Assembly (NCBI RefSeq): GCF_910589235.1
Contig: NC_060960.1
Location: 3,202,839 to 3,266,838 of the forward strand
Reading direction: 5' to 3'
DNA from: Vespa crabro
Taxonomy: Eukaryota; Arthropoda; Insecta; Hymenoptera; Vespidae
Length of the DNA stretch: 64,000 bases
Shown here: in pieces, positions 12,108-24,898 of the stretch
How positions within the stretch are numbered: the first letter of the stretch is position 1
Layout: each line of letters begins with the position of its first letter
Translations under genes and position numbers: made by a program
Notes under the pieces: model-generated
Databases searched by the model: none
Told to the model about the DNA's origin: nothing
The model's input: only the letters and a program-made list of their open reading frames with translations

Positions 12108-12135
12108 CTGATGAAAGCTCGAAAGCTTTCATCAG
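12108..12135. repeat. perfect inverted repeat (12-bp arms, 4-nt loop)
   Basis: Arms CTGATGAAAGCT (12108-12119) and AGCTTTCATCAG (12124-12135) flank the loop CGAA. It lies about 90 bp from the TTG array. It would fold as a stable hairpin in RNA or a cruciform in DNA. Role unknown. Confidence 0.9.
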
Positions 12136-12674
12136 GGAAAATTGATAGAATTCGTTCGGAGTCTCACAACGCTTTCGTGATAAAAATTGTGAGTGAATCT
12201 CGTGAAAATGAATGTTTTATAAATTAAAAAGAAAAAGAAAAAAAGAGAACAATAGAAGTTAAAGGAACAAAAAAAAAGAAGAAAAATACATAGAAACTTT
12301 TCCGAAATAATCCAACATATGTCAGGCTTTTACACATACAAACGACATAATTTTATGATTGATATATTATATTAATTTTCTTTCTTTGTTCTTTTTTTCA
12401 TACTGTCGCTTCCGAAATATTCGAAAAACCATTGTTATCGTAAAAAGCGTTACATAGAGCGTTAGTAATAGAAAACGTTTCGTCTCTATTATGTCAACGG
12501 TACGGTTACTACTGTGCTATATTTTTTCTCTGGCAAGACTCTTTATCTTTGTTATTCCCATCTCAACTGAACAGATCAGCTCCCACTGTCATTTTTGTGT
12601 TGAAAAAGCGACGTCCATAAAGGCATCAAATCTCATTTCAGCGAATTCATCGCGATAAAAAAAACACCATAAAA

Positions 12675-12677
<3 letters not shown>
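12136..12677. other. single-copy spacer
   Basis: AT-rich and repeat-free apart from short A-rich runs. No gene features are visible. Confidence 0.6.

Positions 12678-12709
<32 letters not shown>
12678..12709. repeat. (CT)n microsatellite
   Basis: Uninterrupted CT run of about 32 bp. Confidence 0.98.
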
Positions 12710-12712
<3 letters not shown>

Positions 12713-13067
12713 CTCTTTTGATATTTGCAAAAAAGTATGATCACGCATGGTGTGATACGGTGTACGCGGCTTTTGCTTAATGAAAAAGCTCTGCTTTCGA
12801 AAGCTTTCGCGAATATTACGCCGAATTAACTATCCTCTGTGCGAATATAACGTTCGTATAATGCAGAGGATTTCAAGGATGACTCGTGGAAAGGAAAATA
12901 GGCCGAGTTTCGAGCGAACAGGTAGAAACTATCCTCTCCTCGTTCCTTGTTTTCTTTCCTGTCCTTTCTTTTTTCCTTCTTTTTTTTTTATATACGTCTA
13001 GTGAATCTTCAGGGTAGAATCAGGCGTGTGTCTCTGACAAGCTTCTTAAACGAGCTTCTTGATTTTC

Positions 13068-13100
13068 TTATGAGCCACTACTTGTCGTCATCCGACCATG
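13068..13100 (+). repeat. 33-bp dispersed repeat, copy 2
   Basis: Second copy of the segment at 11612-11644, 1456 bp downstream, with one C-to-A change. Read in the frame giving YEPLLVVIRP, that change is silent. The flanks are unrelated. Confidence 0.85.
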
Positions 13101-13663
13101 TTCGCTCATAATTAAAGCAGCGAATTTGCCTGGTATGATTTATGCGACATAATCGTGAAGCTTTTTGATCGTAACTTTTCGATTCTATTCCATTAGACGC
13201 TGTGTATTTGAAATTACTTCATTTTATTCTGATGTGTTTAAATATTCAATTAAAAATTTTTTTTCTCCTTTGAATTTCAAAATCCAAATCAGACATACTC
13301 TGTATATGTTGCCAATAATATATTGAAATTTTCTACAATAATATAGAGGAGTAACATCGCGAGTACAATAGTGAACATTCTCTCTGATCTAATTTCGAAG
13401 GAACCCACTTAATTTAAATGTCTAGATTCTCCTACCGTCTCATCCCTTTTACCCTTTATCGTCCCTTCGGGAATGGAATTAATTGCTTCTTAAGGAAGAG
13501 AAATTATGTTTTCAGAAGGTACCCTATGACCCTAAGAACTTCCTCCTTTCGATGTACTAACTCGCCTATAGCTCGCGACTTCTTTTGTATTCCATTTTAG
13601 GATATCAAAGGGAAGTTTGTTTTATATTGTCAAATGATAAACAAGATAATATCGTATTCCCAA

Positions 13664-13674
13664 GGGAGAGAGAA

Positions 13675-13705
<31 letters not shown>

Positions 13706-13708
13706 AGA
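13664..13708. repeat. (GA)n array
   Basis: GA repeats with two AAAG interruptions. Confidence 0.95.
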
Positions 13709-13917
13709 AAGTATACCCATTCCCAAACAACTGTGTTTATGCAATTTAATGAGAAATGAACAAAAGTATCTTCAGTGAATATTTGGTTAAGATAATACAA
13801 GAAAATGTATCAAGCTCAACAAGATTTAGCTTTTTGATTTTTAACCAAACAAAGGTAATAAATATTAAAAAAAAATTCTGTTAAAGAAATATATATAAAA
13901 ATATTTATCTTTCTGTT

Positions 13918-13922
<5 letters not shown>

Positions 13923-13984
<62 letters not shown>
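13923..13984. repeat. perfect (CT)n microsatellite
   Basis: Uninterrupted CT run of about 62 bp, followed 110 bp later by a TA array. Confidence 0.98.
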
Positions 13985-13988
<4 letters not shown>

Positions 13989-14090
13989 CTCTTAAGAATA
14001 TTTACAAGAAGTTTGAAACACGTTAATTAATCGTGATTAATCAAGTATCGTTTTAATTCGTAATTGATACTTGTATCAATAATAACATAA

Positions 14091-14092
<2 letters not shown>

Positions 14093-14144
<52 letters not shown>
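14093..14144. repeat. (TA)n microsatellite
   Basis: Uninterrupted TA run of about 52 bp. Confidence 0.98.
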
Positions 14145-14146
<2 letters not shown>

Positions 14147-15215
14147 TCAATTTCTGGCACATACATTGTTATACGTTAAACTAAATTAATCGAAATATTG
14201 CGAACCACGATACATATTCACTGAATAAATGAAATAAAGCATATTATAAATACGTTTAAACAATGATAAATAAATAATTAATTCATATGTGAATGTATAC
14301 AAGCGAATGCCTAGAATTAACTGATTTTAACGTATTTAACGGTAACCCGATAGATATTCCGACAAATTAGCTCTCATAGATTTTCCCATCAGTACCATCA
14401 GTTCTCTGAACATCTTGATAATATCCATATTCAATTCAGGAGGTGTTAAATCTTTTCTTATAGACTAAAAGTCAATAAAGTTCGGTGAGAATCTCTTAAA
14501 TTTTTAATATGAAAAATGATATGTAGATTAGCATTGAAAGAAGAAAACAATAGAGTTTTACTATTGAAACATCGATTGAAAAACAGTTTCAATGAAAACT
14601 TTTAATTACATATTACAATAATAATTTTTAAACCACTATGGTAAATATATTGAGTGTATGCGTAAAAAGTTTAATCCCCTTTTAAAGACTCATATTCAAC
14701 GAACGATTATAACACAATAATGCAACACTTTAAATAAAATAAAATATATATGAAATTTAATCTTTTTATACGTCAGCTCGCTATTACCTCTCCTGCATAC
14801 TATTACGGAATGAACTAAGACATGAACTTGAAATACTTATAACACTGGGCCATTGAGTATAATACTCGAAGTATTTTATTATAGAGGATCATCGAACATG
14901 AATGGATACAGGGAGAAGATATTTCTGCCTTAGGCTTTGATTTTGTGTTTACGCCGATAACAAACTTGTCGGGAAGCGGAAGGGAAGAAAATAGGTTCGA
15001 ACATCGAGATGAAATTATCATATTTCGAAAATTTTAAAAAGATATGATATTATGGTAGAGAGATCAGGAATTCCTAATCAAAAATTCATTTGATTGCATA
15101 TATACATACACACGGAGACATGTACTTAAATATCCAAATACATACACATGGACTTAGTTAGTAACCACGTGCAACTTGAAATCGATTTTCGTCGTAACGA
15201 TTTCGACTGTTCTTT
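14145..15215. other. AT-rich single-copy spacer
   Basis: No recognisable coding, RNA or transposon feature. Short palindromic AT stretches only. Confidence 0.6.
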
Positions 15216-15592
15216 TTTCTCTTTTTTTTATTTATTTATTTATTTTTTTTTCTTTTTTCTTCCATTTCCACTCTCGTCTTTTCCAGTCTCATCCTCCTCT
15301 TCTCATCCTCCTCTTCTCACTAGAATCATCCTCTCCATCCCCACATCGACGGTCACAGCAACCAACTCTTTCTCTCTTTCTCTCTTACGTTTCACGTCAG
15401 ATGACAGCCAATTTTTATCCTGGTGATTGCATTTGCAATTCCGATGCGCGCGCGTTCCATGTACGCTTCCACCAGTTTCTGGCCAGCCCTTTTCGCGCGG
15501 TATTCTGAACCGATTTGTTCCTCGTCTCGTCTCGTCTCTTCTCCTCCTCTTCTCCTCCTCTTCTTCTTCTCTTCTCTTTCTATTCCTTTTCT
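15216..15592. repeat. pyrimidine-rich region with T-rich, TCC and CGTCT repeats
   Basis: A T-rich run (15210-15258) leads into a duplicated TCTCATCCTCCTCT segment (about 15287-15317). Later come three CTCGT units followed by CCTCTT repeats (15525-15592). The middle, 15410-15520, is more GC-rich and CpG-bearing. Confidence 0.8.
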
Positions 15593-17648
15593 CTTCGTGG
15601 CTAGACGATAACCGCGAGAGAGATCGAGGTCCTTTAAATAGAACGGTTCCTACCCCTATATGTATTTCCGTGACGTGACACGAGAATTGTTCGCGAATTT
15701 CCCTCGAAATTGTTATCGAAACGATTTTTATATCGCACAAAATATTTTTTCTATATGTTTTATAATAATTAATATACATTATAATGCCTCCAATTAGATC
15801 TGGACTAAATTGAAATTAGAAATCAATTAAAGTAGCAATCAATTAAATAGATACACCAAATAATGAGAAATCAGAAATATTTTGGTTCAAATAATCATAA
15901 GTTTAATGTTGAAATATTTCAATTCTGTTAATTGGTCATAAATATCAAAAGAAGTATTTTTTTTTTGCTGAAATTAAAAAATATCTCAAATGTTTCAAAA
16001 AGAGAAATTCTCTACAAAATACATTCAATTGATATACACACGTATAGATTATTACGTATATAGTGAGAATTAAAGAAAAAAAAAAATATATATATATATA
16101 TATATACATATGTAATACATTATTAACAAATGAAATAGTACAAATTTTTCTTTCTTCATGCTCAATACTTATTTTAAATCTTTCATAATCTTTATCACTA
16201 GAAATCTCTTCGTTCATAAAACAGTGGAATGATCATCGAGTTCGTTTCGCTATGCTTCATTTTTTCTTTTTCCTTTCTTGTCATAAATTTTTAAAGCGTT
16301 GCAAGTTCTTACACTGCCAATTTTAAAAATAATAAGGTCGAAGGAGAAGAGGGATGATGGAATGAAAAAAAAAAAAACGGAAGGAGAAAGTATAACAAAT
16401 GGTTTGTGGCAGTGGCGCGGGATAACCCGCAGGTTTCAGGCATAACCGAAATCCCGGTGACTGATAAATTATCCAAGGGACTGCAGAATTACGCTCGATC
16501 TGCGATCCTTTTCTTAACAGAGAAAGAGAGAGAGAGATGTATTTATCTATTCGTTCGCGATACGTTTCTCTCCGATTTTCTCTTTCTCTTCTTTTTTTTC
16601 CTTCTTTTTCTTCTTCTTTTTCTTCTTCCTTAATCTTGACAGTCTTAAATGTTGGATCGTCGATTTTCTCGAAGAAATGTGATAAGATAGGTGATAAGGT
16701 AGGAAATGTTGAAGGTGCGAAGTATGCTCGAGTAAATTTGTACGAAGGATCTTATTCTTCGGGACAAGGTAAAGCATAGAACGGTATGCTCATAAGGTGG
16801 ATGACGAGCAAGACTTCGGCTCTCTATTATATGGATAAAAGTGAAAAATCGAGGGAACTACGTCTCTACCGTCTCTCTACGTCTTTGCCGAAAGCGAAGA
16901 TACGTATACGTTCACTTTCACATATGTGAGTAGGTAACACTGTAACAAGTTTGTGTTACATGTAGGTATCCGTTATATCGTCGAGGATAATAATAATCGA
17001 CAAATCGAGTCGACGTTCGTGATGGACGATCTCTCTATATAAGTCCGACGATCCGTAATTTATTTCTTCGTATAATAAATCCTGTTACGCCGCTCTCATT
17101 CTTATACTAGTAGAAATAGAGGTAGCAATACAAGTATCGAGGATCGTATAAGAATAAGAAAAACGTTGTCTCGTTCGATGAGTCTCCTTTTTTTTTCCAA
17201 AATAGTAAAGTTTGAAGAACATATATCCAACTCGATTTATCGATCGATCTCCGAGCGTTGTAAATACGACTCTCGGATGGACGCAACCCAGATGTAGGTA
17301 GATACTTTAATATCTTCCCGAAGATTTACGATTTATCGTAAGAGAGATACGAGAAAATGGCGTATCGACTTTTGTGAATGTGACGTTCGCGATGAAGGGT
17401 ATCAGAAAATAGATCGAGAAAGCAGACGAAGGGAAAAAGATTAAGTGTCTTGGAAGGATAGCTAGGTAAATCGGTAAGAAATCGTAATCGAAAAGCGTCG
17501 TCAAGCTTTCTATGCTCGTCATTGTTCAAAGTATATACATATCTATGTACAGATATCTCATATGTATATCTACACGTTCTTCAGCGACATGTATATATGA
17601 GTTTATATATGTATAAACGACATGATATACAAGTTTATTTATGTATAT
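15593..17648. other. single-copy DNA with a GC-richer island at 16400-16520
   Basis: A TA array lies at about 16088-16106. At 16405-16505 an island contains GCGGG-ATAA-CCCGC (a 5-bp hairpin) and an open frame reading ARDNPQVSGITEIPVTDKL, but no supporting splice pair. The stretch 16770-17520 has more CpG than its surroundings and a TATATAAG at 17036. No gene is called. Confidence 0.45.
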
Positions 17649-17723
17649 ACGATATATGTGTGTATGTATGTATATATATATGTGTGTGTATGTATGTATT
17701 TGTGTATGTGTACATATATATAT
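17649..17723. repeat. degenerate (GTAT)n/(TG)n array
   Basis: TATG, TGTG and TATA units intermixed. The Tyr-Val-Cys frames are by-products. Confidence 0.92.
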
Positions 17724-17843
17724 CTTCGTAAGATTTGTTAAAATTTTATTCTATGTATACCTACGTTTCGCGTTCGCCAATGCAGGTGTAAATTTACACG
17801 ACGAACAGCTGGCGTTATCGCATAGATAGCGTCGCATACCGAC

Positions 17844-17878
17844 AGCTTTTGTGATATATTTACCGTAACACAAAAGCT
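17844..17878. repeat. inverted repeat with 10-bp arms
   Basis: AGCTTTTGTG (17844-17853) pairs perfectly with CACAAAAGCT (17869-17878) around a 15-base loop. TTTACCGT occurs both in the loop and just downstream. Role unknown. Confidence 0.75.
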
Positions 17879-18101
17879 ATACGTTTACCGTGAAGTACAT
17901 AACATTCAACCGGTAGACCTTCGCGGAAATCTCGCTTTTACGAGAGCCCATCGATTTTTCTAAACGGTTGACTTTCGCAACGAGAGATACAATATCGGAC
18001 GATTTCAAGCACGAAACGTGTTCGACTTTCCTGCATTCCCTGATTTTCCGACAACTTTACGATCCGTTTAAGCGCCTTCACTTTTCTACATGCGAAACAA
18101 A

Positions 18102-18102
<1 letters not shown>

Positions 18103-18133
<31 letters not shown>

Positions 18134-18146
18134 AAGAAAAGAAGAG
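18103..18146. repeat. (GA)n array
   Basis: GA repeats with flanking GAAA units. Confidence 0.95.
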
Positions 18147-19264
18147 GAATAAAATGGGAAAATTTAGCGATTCGTCGAGTAAGTGTGCGCTTGAATTTTC
18201 TCAAAAAATGCAGTTGGAACGTAACGCTCAATTAACATTTTTCCGCAAGCATGAATCCTTTGTTTAAAGAAATTTTTTAAAAATTCGAATTCGTAGCGAT
18301 ATATAATCGGAAAAATTTCGTAAAATAATTCGTCTTACTAACAGATATAAACCTACGAAAATTCATAGACCGAAGATGAATCTTAAAGGCTCTTTAATAA
18401 GGAAGACAACCAGAAAGCTTATCGTGTCGACGATGCAACAGGTGATGCGTCTCAAAATTGTCAACATTTCGTATGACGATAAAATCAGACAGTGGTTTCT
18501 ACAATATATACATATAGTATATTGTATCTACATGCATATACATATGAGATTACTTTTGTGTACCAGGAGGAATTTGAACTGTTTGAGAAATCGGCTTGAA
18601 ATGATCAGAATCATTAAATAATCATCGATTCTCGTTCAGACCAATTGTATTTCGAAATTATAACAATTATCCATCTGACATAGCAGTGATAATATCAATT
18701 TCATTCCCGAATGAATACTTGATAATATATAACGTAATACCAATACAATTATTTCTACATGGATAATTCTAAAAATTTTATTCCTCCCAAAATTATTATG
18801 TTACAATCAGTAACATCGAGCTAAGCCGAAATATTATTAGTTTTTCATTATCAAACAGTAATGATATTAATTTCATTCGTCAATTGAACCTTAATAATAT
18901 TTATGATTCACATACGATCTATAGACAGATACTCATGTATATATTTCATTCTGATGTGAATTTCATTTACTGCAAAATCTTTAATTTTAACGATTAATAC
19001 AATAATTATATCACATGGTTTTATTTCAATTATTTAATGAAGTCTTAATAAGCAAAAATGATGAAATTGATCGAATAATGAAGTTAAAAGAATATTTTCA
19101 CGTATATTTTCATATATATCATATATATATATATATGATTATAAAGGCAAAACGATGGAAACATTGGAGGGAAAGTATGTCAACCGTCGATCAAAAGCCC
19201 GTGTGTTCGTCATTAAAAGCATTTTTAAAGCCTGCACACATTAAATGCCGTAAGCCTTTGGCAA
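18147..19264. other. AT-rich single-copy spacer
   Basis: No gene recognised. Minor TA-rich patches near 18505-18545 and 19110-19137. Confidence 0.6.
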
Positions 19265-19282
19265 AGAGAGAGAGAGAGAGAG
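19265..19282. repeat. short (GA)n run
   Basis: About nine GA units. Confidence 0.95.
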
Positions 19283-19694
19283 GGTAAGGGAAGGAAACAG
19301 CGACAAGAAAAAAGAGGACGACTAAAATGAAAATTTTTCAAACGCAAGATTTCAAGCCGCACGTAACTCCCACGTGAAGTCTGCTTAAAACGAGGAAAAG
19401 GGGGAAAAATAGAGGCAGTGCACGGAGATTGGTGGAAGGGTAAATGAGACTGACTTTAAAATATGTGCCTTCGCCATTACGAAGACGTATATGCCAGCGC
19501 ACATGGTACAGAAGAACCCACCCTTAACTCTTCAACGATTTGTACCGTGTTAAGAGCGGTTAAAGTTTCTATATATAGGAATATATATGTAAGTATACCA
19601 ACCCATCGCCTCTTAGACAGACAAAAATGTCAGAAAAGAATACGCACGATGAAATTTATTTCATTTTTCTCATCAAGCATTTATATAATATATT

Positions 19695-19709
19695 TTCTCT
19701 TTCTCTCTC

Positions 19710-19750
<41 letters not shown>
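19695..19750. repeat. (CT)n array
   Basis: CT repeats with a single CCC break at about 19719. Confidence 0.96.
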
Positions 19751-20297
19751 GTAATATTCTTTTAGTTCAAAAGAATAATAATAATCATAATGAAAATTAA
19801 TCATTTTATTTAATATGAAACAATAAAAATGTTTCTTCTCATAAGAGAAAATATTGTTTCTCCTTTCCCTAATATATCTTAGTACTTATAAATATTTCAT
19901 TTCATAAAAACAAAAATGTAGTGTCTGAGTATTACTGATGGTGAGTATATAAGAAGACTTTATTCAGATTTGCTGCAAAGCCGAAGCGATCTAAGTCGAT
20001 CATACTCGTAAAATGCAGAAGCTCGTTCTCTTTTTCTTCTCTTGCATTAGAAGAATTCAAGAAGCACAATGGCAACAGAGAGGAAACAGAAGTAAAGAAA
20101 GAGAGAAAGAAGAAGAAGAAGAAGAAAAAGAAGAAAAGAACAAGAAATAAGAATAACGGATAGTACGATTTCCAATCTTTGTGCCCGAAAATCGTCCTTG
20201 ATCCTCGGCCAGAATCACCGCAAGGGGGAAAGAAATATAAGAGTATATAACCTAGCTGGTGGAAACTTCCTTTCTCCCCGACTTTCTTTCGACCTTA
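19751..20297. other. single-copy spacer
   Basis: AT-rich, with an AGA-rich patch at about 20095-20145. No gene features. Confidence 0.6.
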
Positions 20298-20345
20298 GAA
20301 AAGAGAAAGAAAGAGAGAGAAAGGGAGAGAGAGAGAGAGAAAGGA
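20298..20345. repeat. (GA)n array
   Basis: GA repeats interrupted by AAAG and GGGA. Confidence 0.94.
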
Positions 20346-20756
20346 AGGGCACGCCATAGTGATCTGGAAGAAACGGGAAGGCCATAGGAGAGTGGGAAAT
20401 GGAGGAGGCAGTTTGGATTACAGGCAAAATACGTCGAAACGAAATCCCTTCATCCTTTAATACCGATCTCACCCCCTGCCTTCTCTATTTCTCATTCTCT
20501 CCTTTTCTTTCTAAGACCGACCAAATATACCGCAGGGTAGTCTCGATAGCTGATGGTCCGCAGTGCAACGCGTTTTCATGACCGAAGACTTAAAGAATAG
20601 ACTCTTGAAATTTCGTACCGTTTCACGGAGCTCCTTCTGATTTCTTTCCTCTTTCATTATGTTCCTCTTTTTCTCTTTTTCTCCATCTCTATTATTTTAC
20701 TACCTACCTATCTACCTACCATATCATAATATTTTTTTTCTTTTTTTCTTTACGCT

Positions 20757-20798
20757 CTCTCTTTCTCTCTCTCTCTCTATCTCTATCTCTATCTCTCA
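20757..20798. repeat. (CT)n/(CTATCT)n array
   Basis: CT run ending in three ATCTCT hexamers. A CTAC/CTAT patch lies just upstream at about 20700-20720. Confidence 0.93.
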
Positions 20799-20879
20799 CT
20801 TTCATACATCTCACTCGCTATCCCTTATCTCCGCTCCTTGTTACTCTCAGTCTCATTCACCGTCTTAGGCAAGAATGAA

Positions 20880-21630
20880 CCTCCGGTGAAAAGATAAAGA
20901 CCCTTGCCTACACCACTTCCGTGCAGGAAAAAGAAGGAGGAACTCGATTCTGAGAGGAAAGAATAAAGTAAGAGCAAAAAAAGAAAATTTATACCCATAT
21001 ATGAGAGAGCGAGCGAAAAGATAGGTAAACGGTATCAAAATGTACCACCGAAGAAATGGATTATGGTCGGGAACAAGGTTGGTAGTCCAACGAAAAAGGG
21101 CTGCTTCTGGAAGGCTCCGTTACTATCTTCTCGAGGAAGAGAGATTACAAGGTGTATCGTCGCGAAGGATTGCTAGTGCCATGGTGTATGAAGTTATACC
21201 ACGAGGTTAATCGAGTTTGTAACGCGATGTTATAACGCCCCAACTATATTCCAGCGTTTCATCCGGTTAGTTGATAAAACATTAAAATTAAGTAATAATC
21301 CTCTTTAAGAAAAATTTAGAACGTCCTCAATAGTAACATAATATATACTTTCGTCAAATCCTATCTAATTTTCATGATTATAGAATTCTTTAAGAAAAAT
21401 GTAATTAATTTTTCTGGAAGTTCTGAAATCTTCTAAGAGATTCTCGTTAAAGAGACAACTCGTAGAAGAGGCGAGGGATGAAAGGATGAAATGGAAGAGG
21501 ATAGTAATAAAAGAGTAACAATGAGTGGTAGGGAAAGGGAATCCTTTTGTTTCTTAGCCAACGTTTTGTTTTAGGATTACGAGCTTATGAACTATCCACG
21601 TTTATCTGCGACGACGACTCTGGGAGAGTA
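20880..21630. other. single-copy DNA
   Basis: Moderately GC-rich at 21050-21250, with no recognisable product. At 21574 a 3' splice-site-like GTTTTGTTTTAG precedes an 18-codon open frame starting DYELMNYPRL, but nothing downstream supports an exon. Confidence 0.45.
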
Positions 21631-21641
21631 GTAAAGAGAGA

Positions 21642-21682
<41 letters not shown>
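21631..21682. repeat. (GA)n array
   Basis: GA repeats with one GACA interruption. Confidence 0.96.
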
Positions 21683-21686
<4 letters not shown>

Positions 21687-21894
21687 AGTAGAGCAAAAAG
21701 TGAAAAGAGAAAAGCTTTGGGACGAAATACAAAAAGGCAATTATCAAAAGTAATCACAACGCTTGGTGTACGTTGATTTTTAAAGAAATATCATTCACGA
21801 CTTCTCCTTTACTTTATTTCTCGTTTCTCCTTGCGATAACTCTCAACGTGAATTTCTATCGTTATCCACGTATTTATTGTTTATTGTTTTCCTT

Positions 21895-21920
21895 AAAAAA
21901 AAAAAAAAAAAAAAAAAAAA
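21895..21920. repeat. poly-A tract (26 bases)
   Basis: The longest pure A run in the window. No retroposed body or target-site duplication is visible next to it, so it is probably a simple homopolymer. Confidence 0.9.
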
Positions 21921-22904
21921 TGAGAGAGAGAAAAATGTATCTGTTTAATCTTTACCACGAAATGATTATAAATTATTTATCGTGAATTATTGATATTCGT
22001 TACTTGTACAATATCACTCATGATTGTAAAAAGAAAAGATTCTTACCTTATCTTCGAAACGACAGTCGGAGTAAATTCTAACTGATGAAATCCGAGTTCT
22101 TGCGATTTCACGTCCTCCAAACTGCTGTACCTTACGTAGCTACAGCCTGGCGTAGAAATAGCTGCAAAGAGATCAGACAAATTTATATCTGCAAATACGA
22201 TGTTCTTGATTTAATATATATGACGTATAGGGACGTTAGAAAGTGTAGACCAAGTTTGTACACCGATATTGGATTAATCGTAATCGATTTTTTTTTTCTT
22301 TTTATATATACGCTGACAATGGTAGCTTATATGAGCAACCAAATAGAGTAATAGAGTTCGATATATGAAAAGAGAGACATAAATGTGGCGTACGCGTTAA
22401 CGTTGAAAAATCAATAGCTGCCGGCAGAGTTCTCTTCTGTTCCCGCTTCTCTCGATTCCCCTTCCATAAATAAATATGAATATTACGTATCGGCAGCGGA
22501 ACCAAGCGTGTATCGAGCGTAAATTTATTATAGCCAGAGATACGGGAGATTCAGCTGCGATCGAGATTCGTTTTGAAAACGTTTCTACGCTTTAAAGCCA
22601 TCGTGAGATCTCCGTTTCGTCGAATTCGTTCATGTTTCAATTTTGAAAAAAATATTTGTACTTTAACGGAAAACTACGATATCCATTTTTCAATTATACT
22701 CTACTTCTTTTTTTTCCTTTTTCTTTTCTTTCCCTTCCTTTTTTTTCAAGCAAAAATGATTTCTAAAAATCTTCTAGAAAAAAGAAAGAAAAGAAATATT
22801 AAGATACTTAAGATACTGAAACGAAATTACAAGTTATCTTTCATCCAACGAGCGAAAACTCTTTCGAATAATTTTCGCTGCTTTTCTCACAAGAATCCGA
22901 TAAA

Positions 22905-22905
22905 T

Positions 22906-22978
<73 letters not shown>
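22905..22978. repeat. (CT)n array
   Basis: CT repeats with CTTT breaks. It is followed by GTCTCGTCAAAAG, which could serve as a 3' splice site, and a possible short exon ending at GAG/GTAAAAG near 23125. The frames do not agree, so no exon is called. Confidence 0.95.
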
Positions 22979-22979
<1 letters not shown>

Positions 22980-23750
22980 ATTTCTCTCTGTCTCGTCAAA
23001 AGTCAATAGCGAGTAATCGTGGAAAATGCAAATTCGCATTCGCCGCAAGGATGGTAAAATAATCTTCACGTCGACTTATGAAATCCGAGCACACTTCCGT
23101 GTTCCACCTCCTCCAAATGCCGAGGTAAAAGGTAAATCCTTCGAGGCAACAATGGAAGTAGTAGCTCCGAAGAGGAAGGAAAGAGAGAAAAAGAAAGAGA
23201 CGAAGATAGTAGGTTTTCAAGCATTATGCTCTGCACGAAGGGATGGGATACTAGAATGAAGGGGTTACGGGGTGTGGATAACAGAGAGAAAAAGAGGAGG
23301 GTGGTTGGCCGTCCCAAGGGTAGTATAACTTCTCGATTGTTATTAGGGGATTATTGTTATTAAGTACACATCTCGACGAGGGGGAAAGAAAAAAAAAAGG
23401 GAAGAATAAGCAGCAGGAAAGATTTGAAAAATAATGGCAGAGAAAGGAGAAAACGTTAGACTGGATAAAGTAATGGAATGAAAGGAGAGAGTGAAAGGAA
23501 GAGAAGAAGAAAAAAAGAAGGAATAAATAAGATCTATAACAGGAGGATAAGAGAACGGAAAGAACAGAAAATATCACGTGATTGTACATGAGCAGAAAAA
23601 AGAATGAATAAACGTACGAAGAGATTTTCTCGTTGGAAAGAATATGCCCACTATTCCCATGGTTGAAAGACTTCAAAAAATCTTAAAGCCACCCGAGAGA
23701 TTTTGAGTTCGTGCATATAAAAGAGAAAAGAAAGGAAAAAGATATTCTCT
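22979..23750. other. purine-biased single-copy DNA
   Basis: Long GA/AAG-rich but non-periodic stretches at 23160-23210 and 23370-23530. No gene recognised. Confidence 0.55.
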
Positions 23751-23828
23751 TTCACTCTCTCTCTCTCTCTCGCTTTCTTTCTTTCTTTCTCTCTTTGTCT
23801 GTCTTTCTTTCTTTCTTTCTCTCTCTTT
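23751..23828. repeat. (CT)n/(CTTT)n array
   Basis: CT run followed by CTTT tetranucleotides split by TTGTCTGTC. Confidence 0.95.
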
Positions 23829-24092
23829 TGAAAACACAAAAGCTCAAATTTTGCCTGTTCGTTCCACGGATAGACCATAACTTGCAATTCCAACTTTTAT
23901 CGAGGGTTTGTCCGATTTTTGAAGCCGAATCCATAAAAATATAAATGAAAGTACCGTCCTAGAAAACGTGCGTTACTATATGGGTATGTTTGTGTAGAAT
24001 AGTAAAATCGTATATTAATCTTTTTGTCGAGAATAAACTCCGACAAATTCACGAGATAGCTTCGAAGCTCATAAGAGAATTTTATAGATTTT

Positions 24093-24095
<3 letters not shown>

Positions 24096-24141
<46 letters not shown>

Positions 24142-24170
24142 CTCTCTCTTTCTCTTTGTCTCTTTCTCTC
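24096..24170. repeat. (CT)n array
   Basis: Pure CT at 24097-24134, then CTTT-interrupted. Confidence 0.96.
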
Positions 24171-24533
24171 ATTTTTTTCCTCTTTCTCTCTACCTCTGCC
24201 TTCCTGATAACAAAGATTATCATTCCTCTTTATCTTCCTTCTTTTGCTATACTCTTGACTCTGTTATTGCTATAAACTTCCTTTCTATCCTTTCTTCCTT
24301 TTTATCTTTTCTTCCGCTCAAGGATATTACATTCAGTTGAGCTGAAGTTAATGAGACAAAAATAAATTCCCGAGAATATATGAAATAAACATCAATTAAT
24401 TATAAATTCACATCGAAGTATAATCCTTTTTATATTCAGATGTATTACAAGTAGTTTATTTTTTTATTCTTTACGAATTTCTGACTTGAGATTTTTTTTT
24501 CTTTTTTCAAAGATATTATATCCATTACAGAAA
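24171..24533. other. pyrimidine-rich to AT-rich spacer
   Basis: A non-periodic CT-rich stretch (to about 24310) followed by AT-rich DNA. No gene features. Confidence 0.6.
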
Positions 24534-24590
24534 GAAAAAGAGAGAGAGAGAGAAAGAGAGAGAGAGAAAGAGAGAGGAGAAAAAGAGAAA
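24534..24590. repeat. (GA)n array
   Basis: GA repeats with AAAG interruptions. Confidence 0.95.
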
Positions 24591-24856
24591 ATATATATTA
24601 CCAAAGTTTTCAATGGGAAAAGTTAATTATTAGGAACAGAAAACATGTTTATTACGTTACATTGATGGGAAATGTGAATTTTCACTTTACTAATTACTAC
24701 CTTACGAAAGAGGGATCGAAACGAATTAATTTGTAAAGACGGGAACTGCTTGTAGTGCTAGAGCGCGTGGCTGAACTTATAAGCATGACTATTGCACTTC
24801 TCGCGAATTCACAGCATAGCAAAACTAAACCACTTCAACTTCCTCTCGCATTCTCA

Positions 24857-24859
<3 letters not shown>

Positions 24860-24898
<39 letters not shown>

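Noticed and set aside
12108..12135. Hammerhead ribozyme core (CTGATGA ... GAAA)
   Set aside because: The bases between CTGATGA and GAAA cannot form stem II, and no matching stem I/III or cleavage site is present. It is a simple hairpin.
17036..17043. TATATAAG as a core promoter
   Set aside because: TA-rich words are everywhere, and no initiator, downstream element or open frame follows at a suitable distance.
21895..21920. Poly-A tail of a retroposed gene or LINE/SINE
   Set aside because: No recognisable body upstream and no flanking target-site duplication.
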